A stretch of DNA of 64,000 nucleotides from Andeanibacterium sp036384795 (GTDB lineage Bacteria; Pseudomonadota; Alphaproteobacteria; Sphingomonadales; Sphingomonadaceae), in assembly GCA_036384795.1 (NCBI GenBank), contig DASVLP010000082.1:10907-74906 (forward strand), in the 5' to 3' direction. Both the position numbers and the translations under genes were made by a program. Positions 34,672 through 42,433 of this stretch are shown one piece after another. Position 1 is the stretch's first letter, and every line of letters begins with the position of its first letter. The notes beneath the pieces are model-generated. The model did no database searches, was not told the origin of the DNA, and saw nothing but the letters and a program-made list of their open reading frames with translations.

Positions 34672-35567
34672 ATCGGCGCGTCGCCCGCGGTCGTCGTGCG
34701 ATACATCTCGCGCCGGTAGCCGTCGTAGTCGTTGGGCCCGAGGTGCATCGTCAGGCGGTTGTCCCACATCGCGATCATCCCCGGCTCCCACCGCAGGCGG
34801 CAGGTGAACGCCATCTGGGTGGTGTGCTGGACCAGGAAATCGATGATCGGCTTGGCCTCGAACGTGGTCATGCCCTCGATCCCGATCGCGTAAGTGTCGC
34901 AGATGTAGAGCCCTTCCTCGCCGGTCTTCGGGTGGGTGCGCACCAGCGGGTGGTAGCGGCCTTCGATCCCCTCGCGCTGGGTGTCTGCGCTCGAGAACTG
35001 GATCGCCTTGCCCAGCAGCATCTCCTGCGTGAGGAAGTTGTTGCGCGCGCTCATGTGCACGCGCAGCGGGCGCAGCATGTCCTGGTAGGTCTTGCTGAGA
35101 TGCCGGAACGCGAGCGCGCAATTCGCCCAGCTGGTGTCGCCGCCGAACGGGGGCACTTCGACCGCGCGCAAAGTCGTGATCGCGGGCGGCTCGGCCAGGA
35201 ACGGGCTGTCGGTGTGCCAGCCGCCGCCGAACAGCGACGGGGTCCTGGTCTCGGCTTCCTTGATGATCGGATGGACCTCGCGGTGGCCCGGCACCCCTTG
35301 GGTGTAGGCGTCGACCGCGAACGGGCCCAGGCGCGCGGCGAATTCCTCGTGCTCGGCGTGGCTCAGGTGCTGATCGCGCAAGTAGATCATCTTGTGGCGA
35401 TAGAGCGCTTGCTTGAGCGCCTCGATGCCTTCGTCGGAAAGCTCGGGCAGGCGCACGCCGACCACTTCGGCGCCCATTGCTGCAGCGAGCGGCTCGACCG
35501 TGAAATGGTTGGACTTGAACGCGTGATTGTCGAAATCGCCGCTCGGCGTGACGCGGACTTCCCACAT
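34668..35567 (-). CDS. TauD/TfdA-family alpha-ketoglutarate-dependent dioxygenase
   Basis: A 299-residue Fe(II)/2-oxoglutarate oxygenase. The metal triad is His-x-Asp in GGGWHTDSPF and the distal His in WDNRLTMHLGPNDY; the Arg that binds 2-oxoglutarate is in RREMYRTTT. Relatives hydroxylate taurine, sulfonates, alkyl sulfates or aryloxyalkanoates such as 2,4-D, where hydroxylation breaks an ether link. That chemistry would suit an aryl-ether island, but the substrate is not known. It begins five bases after the MFS stop. Confidence 0.9.
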   Translation of the reverse strand: MWEVRVTPSGDFDNHAFKSNHFTVEPLAAAMGAEVVGVRLPELSDEGIEALKQALYRHKMIYLRDQHLSHAEHEEFAARLGPFAVDAYTQGVPGHREVHPIIKEAETRTPSLFGGGWHTDSPFLAEPPAITTLRAVEVPPFGGDTSWANCALAFRHLSKTYQDMLRPLRVHMSARNNFLTQEMLLGKAIQFSSADTQREGIEGRYHPLVRTHPKTGEEGLYICDTYAIGIEGMTTFEAKPIIDFLVQHTTQMAFTCRLRWEPGMIAMWDNRLTMHLGPNDYDGYRREMYRTTTAGDAPI

Positions 35568-35571
35568 CGGC

Positions 35572-36816
35572 TCAGCTCTCCTGTAGCGCGAACTTGCGCG
35601 GTGCGGTCTCGGTCAGGAACGAGGCCGCCAATGCCGAGACCAGCGCGAGACCGATGCAGATATAGAACACCGAACTCAAGCCGAAGCTGTCGGCCACGCT
35701 GCCGGCGATCGGAGGCAATACCACGCCGCCGAACAGCTCGGCAAAGCCCATCGACAGACCGACCGCGGTAACCGCCAGGGCGGGGCTGACGCTCTCGGTC
35801 GGCACCGTCGCGCAATAGAGCGGGGCGATCCCCAGGGGCAGCCAGCCGAGCAGCATCGCGATCGACAGCGGCAGCGGGTCGCTCGGCAGCAGCAGCAGCG
35901 CCAGCGGGCCGGCGACGCCCAGCAGCGAGCCGAACAGCAGCACCGGCTTGCGCCCGACCCAGTCGGACAGCGTGGGAAACGCGATCCCCCCAACGAACGC
36001 GGCGATGCCGCCCCAGCTGATCACGCTGCCGGCGGTGACCGGATCGAGGTGCTTCACTTCGGTGAGGAACAAGGTGAGGAACGTGCTCTGCAATACCAGC
36101 CAGGCGGTGATCAGCCCGGCGATCGCGAGCGAGGCCTGCATGTTGCGGATCGCCAGCAGGTGCGCGAACGCCGCGAGTGGCGAGCCTTGGTGCTCGACCG
36201 GCCGTTCGGCGGCTTTTGCGTCGGGTTTCACCACCAGGAACATCAGCGCGGCTACCACCAGGCCGGGAATGATCGACAGGAACATCGCGGTGCGCCAGCC
36301 GTGCGCCGCGCCGAGCTGCGTCGCGACCCGCGGCCCGACGAACCCGGCAATGCCGAACGCGCCGACCATCTGCATGAAGCCCATGTTGAACCCGCGCCAC
36401 TTGGGGCTGCTGTTCCGGAGGATCAGCGTCTGGCTGATCGGGATCATCGGCCCTTCGGCGAGGCCCAGGGTGAAGCGGGTGAGCAGCAGCACCGCGAACG
36501 TCATCGCAAGGCCGCTCGCGCCCGAGAGCAGCGAGAACAGCAGCGTCGCGGTGACGAGGAACGCCTTCAGCTTGCCCGAGCGATCGGCAAGCTGGCTGCC
36601 GAAGAAGCTGGAGAGCGCGATCGCCAGCGACAGCCCGGCGGCGAGCCAGCCGACCTGCGCGTTGTTGAGCCCCATGTCCTTGACGATGAACGGCGCGAGG
36701 AACGCCACCGTCTGCCGATCGAACCCGATGATCCCGTTGCCGAGCGTCAGCACGAAGATCAGCCCGAGCATGTAGCTCATCGAGCGCGGCGGCGCGGCGG
36801 AGGTGACGGTGGCCAT
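35572..36816 (-). CDS. MFS transporter (probable aromatic/organic acid carrier)
   Basis: A 414-residue membrane protein with twelve predicted helices. GNGIIGFDRQTVAFLAPFIVKDM in helix 1 (with the Asp-Arg pair), SQLADRSGKLKAFLVT in loop 2-3 and GLAEGPMIPISQTLILR are typical of the anion:cation and aromatic-acid symporters. ATG at 36816 is chosen for its normal N-terminus (MATVTSAAPP). It shares a run with a dioxygenase and reductase, so it probably imports an aromatic acid. Confidence 0.87.
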   Translation of the reverse strand: MATVTSAAPPRSMSYMLGLIFVLTLGNGIIGFDRQTVAFLAPFIVKDMGLNNAQVGWLAAGLSLAIALSSFFGSQLADRSGKLKAFLVTATLLFSLLSGASGLAMTFAVLLLTRFTLGLAEGPMIPISQTLILRNSSPKWRGFNMGFMQMVGAFGIAGFVGPRVATQLGAAHGWRTAMFLSIIPGLVVAALMFLVVKPDAKAAERPVEHQGSPLAAFAHLLAIRNMQASLAIAGLITAWLVLQSTFLTLFLTEVKHLDPVTAGSVISWGGIAAFVGGIAFPTLSDWVGRKPVLLFGSLLGVAGPLALLLLPSDPLPLSIAMLLGWLPLGIAPLYCATVPTESVSPALAVTAVGLSMGFAELFGGVVLPPIAGSVADSFGLSSVFYICIGLALVSALAASFLTETAPRKFALQES

Positions 36817-36845
36817 TCTCGGCGCTTTCTCCCATTGCGCAGAAG

Positions 36846-37021
36846 GGAGGCAACCCTCATCCAACTGCGACTAACTCGCTGACGCGAGTAAGTCTTCGTA
36901 TCCTTCTCCCGTCAACGGGAGAAGGGTTTTCGCCGCGGTCCTGAACCTTCTCCCATTGATGGGAGAAGGATACGCAGGCTTGGGGGCTTGCCGCCTAGCC
37001 GGAGTTGGATGAGGGTTGCCT
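36846..37021. repeat. 176-bp imperfect inverted repeat element
   Basis: The ends are AGGCAACCCTCATCCAACT at about 36849 and its reverse complement, ending at about 37020. Inside lie further matched blocks: CGTATCCTTCTCCC and the converse GGGAGAAGGATACG, with CTTCTCCCGTCAACGGGAGAAG as an inner hairpin. The two halves are homologous in reverse orientation but have diverged in the middle. No gene is encoded. It resembles a small non-autonomous, MITE-like element, inserted between the MFS and MDR genes. Confidence 0.7.
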
Positions 37022-37027
37022 GCTTCT

Positions 37028-38032
37028 CTAAAGCTCGATCACCGTCTTGGCGAAGCTCTCCGGCCCCCAGGCGTGGGCATAAGCCTCTTTCGCCTGGTCG
37101 AACTTGAACCGCGCGCCGATCAGCGGCTGGATGCCGTTCACGTCGATCGCCGCGTTGAGCGCCTTGGCCATCGCGGCCGAGCCGACGAAGATCCCGCGCA
37201 TCGTGCCCGCGGTCATCATCAGCCCGCGCGGGTTGGGCACGCCTTCGGGCTGGAGCACGCCGATCAATGCGACTTCGCCCTGGGTGCGCAATGCCATCAT
37301 CGATTGCTCGGCGGTGCCGGCGCCGCCGACTTCGACCACTTTGTCCACCCCGCCGAGGTTCTGCGCGATCCACGGACCCCATTCGGGCGTGGTCTTGTAG
37401 TTCACCGTGTGCGCCGCGCCGAGCTCGCGGATGCGGGCGAGCTTCTCGTCCGACGAGGACGTGGCGATCACCTCGCAGCCGGTCGCGCGGGCGATCTGCA
37501 GCGCGAGCATCGAGACGCCGCCGCTGCCGAGCACCAGCACTTTGTCGCCCGGGCGCAGCGGGCGTGGGCCTTCATGGAGCGCGTTCCACGCGGTGACGCC
37601 GGCGCACGGCAGGCACGCGGCTTGCGCGTGGTCGAGCGTCTCGGCCATCGGCACCACGCCGCTCTCGGGCAATACCACCAGCTCCGCGAGCGTGCCGGGG
37701 CCCATCCCATCGCCCAACGCCATGCTGCGGCGCGGCGCGCCTTCTTCCCAATGGGTGAAGAACGCGCTCTGGACGCGGTCGCCTTCCTTGAACCGGGTCA
37801 CGCCCGGCCCGACCGCGGCGACCACGCCGGCGGCGTCGCTCAGCGGGATCGCCGGCGCTTTCAGCACTCCCCCGAAATAGTGCCCGCTGGCCACTGCGAA
37901 ATCGCGGTAGTTGATCGACCACGCGAGCATCTGGATCAGCACCTCGCCCGGCCCCGGTGTCGGGTCGGGCAGGGTTTCCAGATAAAGCTTGTCGAAGCCG
38001 TCGGACCCGGCGGGCAGCATCCATGCACGCAT
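37028..38032 (-). CDS. Zinc-independent medium-chain dehydrogenase/reductase (quinone oxidoreductase-like)
   Basis: A 334-residue MDR protein. WSINYRDFAVASGHYFGG is the catalytic-domain start, LSDAAGVVAAVGPGV follows, and the NAD(P) motif is VLVLGSGGVSMLALQIARA. The catalytic-zinc cysteine and the structural-zinc Cys cluster are missing, so this is a zinc-free reductase rather than an alcohol dehydrogenase. It probably reduces an enone, quinone or similar carbonyl. It lies in the minus-strand run between the LigF-like GST and MFS genes, flanked by repeats on both sides. Confidence 0.87.
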   Translation of the reverse strand: MRAWMLPAGSDGFDKLYLETLPDPTPGPGEVLIQMLAWSINYRDFAVASGHYFGGVLKAPAIPLSDAAGVVAAVGPGVTRFKEGDRVQSAFFTHWEEGAPRRSMALGDGMGPGTLAELVVLPESGVVPMAETLDHAQAACLPCAGVTAWNALHEGPRPLRPGDKVLVLGSGGVSMLALQIARATGCEVIATSSSDEKLARIRELGAAHTVNYKTTPEWGPWIAQNLGGVDKVVEVGGAGTAEQSMMALRTQGEVALIGVLQPEGVPNPRGLMMTAGTMRGIFVGSAAMAKALNAAIDVNGIQPLIGARFKFDQAKEAYAHAWGPESFAKTVIEL

Positions 38033-38040
38033 TGTCGTTC

Positions 38041-38167
38041 TCCTATGCTCTCGCCCCTTCAGGGGCGAGATACGAAGGCTTGGTCGCGGAGCGGCCTAGC
38101 CGTAGTTGAGAGGGGCCTTCAACGTCGTCCCCCTCTCCCAACCCTCTCCCCTCAAGAGGAGAGGGCT
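38041..38167. repeat. Dispersed repeat element related to those at 36846 and 59937
   Basis: Hairpins CTCGCCCCTTCAGGGGCGAG at the left and CCTCTCCCCTCAAGAGGAGAGG at the right flank a core, GATACGAAGGCTTGGTCGCG then GCCTAGCCGTAGTTGAGAGG. The same core, in slightly changed form, ends the element at 36846 and, inverted, ends that at 59937. It fills the gap between the MDR and GST genes. Confidence 0.7.
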
Positions 38168-38171
38168 TAGA

Positions 38172-38945
38172 TCATCGATCGCCGCTCCAGGTGCGCAGTC
38201 CCGGCTGGGTGCGGTCCTCGCTGGCGAGCGCGGCCTTCACTGCCGGGCGCGCCGAGATCGTCTCGCGCCATTCGACCAGCCGCGGATACGTCTCGTCGAC
38301 GTTCAGCTCGGGGAACATGCGGTGCACCATCAGCCCGCAGTGGGCCAGGAAGTTGATGTCGGCGAGGGTGTAGGTGTCGCCGGCCAGATACTTCGTCTGC
38401 CCCAGCTGCTTCTCGACCTTGTCGAGCGCGTAGACAATCTTGTCGGTCGCGTTGGCGAGGTCGGCTTCGGAAAAGCCCGAGCGCGCGGTCGCCCACTTCT
38501 TGCGCTGGTCGGGCAGCGGGATGTGGCTTAGCAGCTCCTCGAACGTGCCCGCATCGATGTTGCGCGCGATCACGCCCACCATCCGGTGCCAGCCGTGCAT
38601 CGAGACGTAGTTCATCACGTGCTCGTCGACGAACTTGTTCCAGTACCGCATCCGCGCCGCGCCGACGGGATCTTTCGGCCGCAATGGGCCTGAATCCGGC
38701 TGGGCATCCGGGAAGACGTCTTCGAGGTATTCGTTGATGACGGTGGTATGGGTGACGATCGTCCCGTCGTGGTCGAGCACCGGCACCTGCCCTTCGGGAT
38801 TGATCGCGACGAACCAGTCCGAATGCTGATCGAACTTGTGCAGGTCGACATAGACGGACTCGTATGCGAGGCCCTTCTCCTTCAGCGGCAACATCGACTT
38901 CAATGAGTTCGCCAGCGGCTCGGCGTGGTAGTATTTGAGGATCAT
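38172..38945 (-). CDS. Glutathione S-transferase, LigF-like beta-etherase family
   Basis: A 257-residue soluble GST, the same length as LigF of SYK-6. LigF uses glutathione to break the beta-aryl ether bond of the S isomer of alpha-keto lignin dimers. The N-terminal thioredoxin domain has LANSLKSMLPLKEKGL, with Ser in the position of the LigF active-site Ser, then KFDQHSDWFVAINPEGQVPVL and EYLEDVFPDA, which closely recall LigF. The C-terminal helical domain has DTYTLADINFLAH. ATG at 38945 gives the family length. A true beta-etherase role is likely but unproven; a glutathione lyase is the alternative. Confidence 0.8.
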   Translation of the reverse strand: MILKYYHAEPLANSLKSMLPLKEKGLAYESVYVDLHKFDQHSDWFVAINPEGQVPVLDHDGTIVTHTTVINEYLEDVFPDAQPDSGPLRPKDPVGAARMRYWNKFVDEHVMNYVSMHGWHRMVGVIARNIDAGTFEELLSHIPLPDQRKKWATARSGFSEADLANATDKIVYALDKVEKQLGQTKYLAGDTYTLADINFLAHCGLMVHRMFPELNVDETYPRLVEWRETISARPAVKAALASEDRTQPGLRTWSGDR

Positions 38946-38954
38946 TCCTGTCTC

Positions 38955-39040
38955 ACTTCCTGCACCCCCACGCAGGCGGGGGCCTTTGTCAATTTGGCGT
39001 TCCACCGGCCGCACGAGGTCCCCGCCTGCGCGGGGGACTC
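38955..39040. repeat. Inverted repeat between SDR and GST genes
   Basis: CCCCCACGCAGGCGGGGGCC at about 38958 and GGTCCCCGCCTGCGCGGGGG at about 39018 form an overall inverted repeat, each half itself able to fold. A related hairpin, AGTCCCCGCCTTCGCGGGGA, lies at about 61989 upstream of the aldo-keto reductase gene region. Confidence 0.6.
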
Positions 39041-39043
39041 ACG

Positions 39044-39790
39044 CTAGACCTCGATGCTTTCCAGAACGCCCCCGTCGACCGCCCAGTCCTGCCCGGTGAC
39101 GTGGCTTGCCGCGTCGCTCAGCAGGAACGCGGCGACTTCGGCCAGTTCTTCGCTCGTGCCCATGCGGCGCATCGGGATGCGCTGCTCGATCTTGCCCTTC
39201 TGGTGCTCGGGGATGCGGTCGAGCGCCTCGGTGCGGATGAAGCCGGGGATGATGCAGTTCGCGCGCACCCCGTGCGGCGCCATCTCGACCGCGATCGCGC
39301 GAGTCAGGCCGAGCACGCCGTGCTTGCTCGACACATAAGCCGGGTTCATCGCCATGCCGCGCTTCGAGCCCATGCTGCCGGTGACCAGGATCGCGCCCTT
39401 CTTCGCCTCGATCATCGGCGGCAGCACTTTCTGGATCGCCCAGAAGACCGAGATGAGGTTCACCCGGATGGTCTCCTCGAACACCGCCGGGTCGAACGCG
39501 ACCGCCGGGGTGAACCCGCCGGTCAAGCCGGCGTTGGCAAACAGACCGGTGATCGGGCCGAAATAGCCCGCTGCCGCTTCGAGCGCCGTGTCGAGCTGGT
39601 CCTTTTGCCCCACGTCGGCGGCAAAGCCCGCGGCGTTCTCGCCGATCCGGCCGACGGCTTCGTCAAGCAGTTCCTGCCGCCGCGCGATCAGCGATACGTT
39701 CGCCCCGCGCCCGGCGAGGAGCTGCGCGGTCACGAGCCCGATCCCGCTCGACGCGCCGGTGACGACAATGTGCTGGCCGGTGAAATCCAT
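39044..39790 (-). CDS. Short-chain dehydrogenase/reductase
   Basis: A 248-residue classical SDR. The cofactor motif is VTGASSGIGLVTAQ, with NAG in LFANAGLTGG. The catalytic Ser is in VTGSMGSKRG and the Tyr-Lys pair in PAYVSSKHGVLG. The C-terminus (HVTGQDWAVDGGVLES) is standard for the family of 3-oxoacyl-ACP-reductase-like enzymes. Arg after the second strand (LIARRQE) points to NADP preference. It probably acts on a side-chain alcohol or ketone in this island. Confidence 0.9.
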   Translation of the reverse strand: MDFTGQHIVVTGASSGIGLVTAQLLAGRGANVSLIARRQELLDEAVGRIGENAAGFAADVGQKDQLDTALEAAAGYFGPITGLFANAGLTGGFTPAVAFDPAVFEETIRVNLISVFWAIQKVLPPMIEAKKGAILVTGSMGSKRGMAMNPAYVSSKHGVLGLTRAIAVEMAPHGVRANCIIPGFIRTEALDRIPEHQKGKIEQRIPMRRMGTSEELAEVAAFLLSDAASHVTGQDWAVDGGVLESIEV

Positions 39791-39805
39791 TCGCGCTCCT
39801 TTCCC

Positions 39806-40366
39806 CTATTTCGTCATCCCGGACTCGATCCGGGGTCCCGCTGTCTTTTTGGCGCGGTCCAGAAAGCGGGATCCCGGGTCAAGCCCGGGATGACGGTTCG
39901 GAGAGGCGGTATTCTCGCCCGATATGAATGCCGCCCAGGCCGGTCCGGCCGGGTGCGTGCTGGTTTCGGGCGACCATTGCCGCTCCATCAGCGCGCGGGC
40001 CTCGGCTTCGACCATGCCACGCTCGCGGTGATAGCGGTAGAAGAATGCCGACACGCGCCAGTTGGCAATGCAGTGGACGTGAACCGGCGTCTCGCCCGCT
40101 TCGAGTGCGCCGACGAAGGCCTGATAGTGCGCTTCCTGCGGCGCGTCGAACGGCACGGGAATGTGGGTATACGCCACGCCTTGCGCTGTCAGCTTGTCGC
40201 CTTCGCCGGCCAGCGCGTCGGGATGATCGTCCAGCGCGAGGTTGATCACATGCCGCGTGCCGATCTGCGCCAGCCGCGCGACATCCTTGTCCTCAACCCG
40301 GCCCGAAGTGGTGACCTCGGGCGAAAGGCGCTGCCAGGCGCGGATGTCCTGAGGATCGTTTGCCAC
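39806..40366 (-). CDS. Protein-tyrosine-phosphatase-like protein (DUF442-like) with repeat-derived tail
   Basis: A 186-residue protein with a dual-specificity-phosphatase-like fold: SGRVEDKDVARLAQIGTRHVINL, then YTHIPVPFDAP, then the P-loop HVHCIANWRVSAF. The loop is C-x4-R, one residue short of the classical C-x5-R, as in DUF442-type relatives. The last 30 or so residues (from NRHPGLDPGSRF) are translated from palindromic repeat copy 2, so the tail is a recent addition. Activity is uncertain. Confidence 0.75.
   Translation of the reverse strand: MANDPQDIRAWQRLSPEVTTSGRVEDKDVARLAQIGTRHVINLALDDHPDALAGEGDKLTAQGVAYTHIPVPFDAPQEAHYQAFVGALEAGETPVHVHCIANWRVSAFFYRYHRERGMVEAEARALMERQWSPETSTHPAGPAWAAFISGENTASPNRHPGLDPGSRFLDRAKKTAGPRIESGMTK
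39812..39895. repeat. Palindromic repeat, copy 2 (read as protein tail)
   Basis: The ends CGTCATCCCGG and CCGGGATGACG are inverted copies; inside are GATCCGGGGTCCCGCT and AGCGGGATCCCGGGTC. This copy is translated as the C-terminus of the phosphatase-like gene. Copy 3 lies at 40383, just upstream of that gene, so the gene is bracketed by two copies. Confidence 0.85.
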
Positions 40367-40382
40367 TCGCCGCTACCTACTT

Positions 40383-40467
40383 CGTCACCCCGGACCTGAT
40401 CCGGGGTCCCGCTGCCACCGCGGCGCCGGAAGAAAAAGCGGGATCCCGGATCAAGTCCGGGATGACG
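40383..40467. repeat. Palindromic repeat, copy 3
   Basis: The ends CGTCACCCCGGACCTGATCC and GGATCAAGTCCGGGATGACG are near-inverted copies around a GC-rich centre. It fills the gap between the amidohydrolase stop and the phosphatase-like start. Confidence 0.85.
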
Positions 40468-40492
40468 GTCGGGGAATTGGCATGCCTGTAAT

Positions 40493-41365
40493 TCACGCCA
40501 GCCCCAGCACCTTCGCCGCGTTGTCCTTCATGATCCCGGGCATCACCTCGTCGCGGAAGCCCACTTCGCTCGCCGCGGCCATCCACTTGTCGGGGTGGAT
40601 CAGCGGGAAATCGGTGCCGAACAGCATCTTATGCTTGAGTTGGGTGTTCGCGTACTGGATCACCTGCTTGGGGAAGTACTTCGGGCTCCAGCCGGAAAGG
40701 TCGATGTAGACGTTGGTCTTGTGCAGCGCCATGCTGAGGCTCTGATCGACCCACGGCCAGCTCGGATGCGCGAGGATGATCTTCATGTCGGGGAAATCGA
40801 CCGCGACGTCGTCGATCAGCATCGGCTCGCCGTACTTGAGGCGCATGCCCCCGCCGCCGCGCATGCCGGTGCCCATGCCCGAATGCCCGGTGTGGAAGAT
40901 CACCGGCAGGCGGTATTCGTTGATCACCTCGTAGATCGGCCAGGCCATGCGGTCGGCCGGGTGGGCGTTCTGCGCGATACCGTGGAACTTGAAGCCCTTG
41001 ACCCCGTGGTTCTCCACCAGGTCGCGCGCCTCGCGCGCGCCGTACTTGCCCTTGTGCGGGTCGATGCTGGCAAACGCGATGCAGATGTCGTCGTTCTTCT
41101 GCGCGAGCTCGGCGACTTCGTAGTTGCTGACCCGCTTGGCGCCCATGCCGCTCTCGCAATCGACGGTGAACAGGCAGAACGCGATCTGGCTCTCGCGGTA
41201 GAGCTCGACGATCTCGGGCATCTTCGGGCGCTCGCGCGGCGCCTTGAAATAGGCGCTCGCTGCGTCGAAGAACTGGGCCATCACCGGGTCTTCGGGATCG
41301 TGGCAGCTGACTTCTGCGTGGACATGTACGTCGATCGCGCGGATTTTGGCGAGGTCTATCGGCAA
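40493..41365 (-). CDS. Amidohydrolase-2 family metal-dependent hydrolase
   Basis: A 290-residue TIM-barrel protein. The N-terminus has IDVHVHAE (HxH metal site). Later blocks are GVKGFKFHGIAQNAHP, LPVIFHTGHSGMG, KIILAHPSWPWVDQS and LFGTDFPLIHPDKW, the last giving the catalytic Asp. It resembles hydrolases such as CouO (4-hydroxyphenyl-beta-ketoacyl-CoA hydrolase of p-coumarate degradation) more than the LigW-like decarboxylase at 54708; that assignment is tentative. It starts at TTG 41365, overlapping the Rieske gene by ten bases. Confidence 0.82.
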   Translation of the reverse strand: MPIDLAKIRAIDVHVHAEVSCHDPEDPVMAQFFDAASAYFKAPRERPKMPEIVELYRESQIAFCLFTVDCESGMGAKRVSNYEVAELAQKNDDICIAFASIDPHKGKYGAREARDLVENHGVKGFKFHGIAQNAHPADRMAWPIYEVINEYRLPVIFHTGHSGMGTGMRGGGGMRLKYGEPMLIDDVAVDFPDMKIILAHPSWPWVDQSLSMALHKTNVYIDLSGWSPKYFPKQVIQYANTQLKHKMLFGTDFPLIHPDKWMAAASEVGFRDEVMPGIMKDNAAKVLGLA

Positions 41366-42423
41366 GCGGCTTTCTCCAATGGCGCCGGTGCGGCGTCCTC
41401 TTTCGCCAAGCGCTCTACGAGCCGATTGAACAATGTCACGCCCTTATCGTGCGCGGTCGGCATGATCCGCGGATCGGGCGTGCGGTCGATGACCTTCTGC
41501 TGCGCCTCGATCATCGTTTTGTCTTCGCCGAACGCCACGCCGGCGAGCGCCATCAGCGAATCGCGCAGAGCCTCGTCGCCATGGCCGCGCCGCGGGCCCC
41601 AACTGAAGAAATAGCGCGATGTCTTCGCGCCCGTCGGGGTGACCGCCTGGCTGGTGAAGGTCACCCCGGCCTGCGCGTCTTCAATGGCGGGCTGCCCGAA
41701 GTCGAGCTTGCGGGCGGTCCCTTGCGGATAGTTTCCGCTCCACATCAGGAGCACGCCCGGGATCAGGAAATCGTAGGTCATATAGCTGTCGATCGGCACC
41801 GGCGACTTGCGCGACGACTGGCCGAACGTGTCGACCATCCAGCGCGAATAGCGCACCCCGCGCGCGAGCGGCTCGATCTTTGGCGGGCTCTGCGCGAATT
41901 CCGGCCCCGCGCCGAAGCTGTTGGCGTGGACGTAGGATAAGTGACTGAAATCGAGCAGGTTGTCGTTGATCAGCCGCGCCTCGGCTTCGTAGTCGAGCTG
42001 GCCGTGGCCGAGGATGTAATCCGGATCGCTGAGACCCACGGCTGGCGGAATCAACGCCTCGTCGGCCAGCGCCGGATCGCCCATCCACACCCACAGCCAG
42101 TCGTGCCGGTCCGCGACGGGATAGCTCTTCACCCGGGCGTTCTTGGGCACCAGATCCTGCCCGGGAATTTCGGCTACGTAGCCGTCGGGATCGTACAGCA
42201 GCCCATGGTACATGCACCGCAGCCGGTCGCCCTCGCAGCGGCCGAGCGACAGCGCCGCCAGGCGGTGCACGCAGCGGTCTTCGAGCGCGACCAGCCGGCC
42301 GCTATCGGCGCGGTAGATGACGATCGGCTCGTCGAGGATGGAGGCGGGGAATGGCTTCCCCGCCTCCAGCTCATCGCTCCAGCCCGCGACGTACCACGCA
42401 TTGCGAACGTAAGGGCTCAGCAT
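41356..42423 (-). CDS. Rieske non-heme iron oxygenase, VanA/LigX-like
   Basis: A 355-residue oxygenase subunit. The Rieske cluster is bound by C-x-H in CVHRLAALSLG and C-x2-H in CMYHGLLYDPDGY. The mononuclear iron site is DFSHLSYVHANSFG. PDYILGHGQLDYEAEARLIND is typical of the VanA group. Such enzymes remove methyl from vanillate or from dehydrodivanillate (LigX), or hydroxylate aromatic rings. No reductase or ferredoxin gene is adjacent, so electrons must come from elsewhere, as in SYK-6 LigX. Ten bases separate it from the ALDH stop. Confidence 0.88.
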   Translation of the reverse strand: MLSPYVRNAWYVAGWSDELEAGKPFPASILDEPIVIYRADSGRLVALEDRCVHRLAALSLGRCEGDRLRCMYHGLLYDPDGYVAEIPGQDLVPKNARVKSYPVADRHDWLWVWMGDPALADEALIPPAVGLSDPDYILGHGQLDYEAEARLINDNLLDFSHLSYVHANSFGAGPEFAQSPPKIEPLARGVRYSRWMVDTFGQSSRKSPVPIDSYMTYDFLIPGVLLMWSGNYPQGTARKLDFGQPAIEDAQAGVTFTSQAVTPTGAKTSRYFFSWGPRRGHGDEALRDSLMALAGVAFGEDKTMIEAQQKVIDRTPDPRIMPTAHDKGVTLFNRLVERLAKEDAAPAPLEKAACR

Positions 42424-42433
42424 TTCCGCCTCG

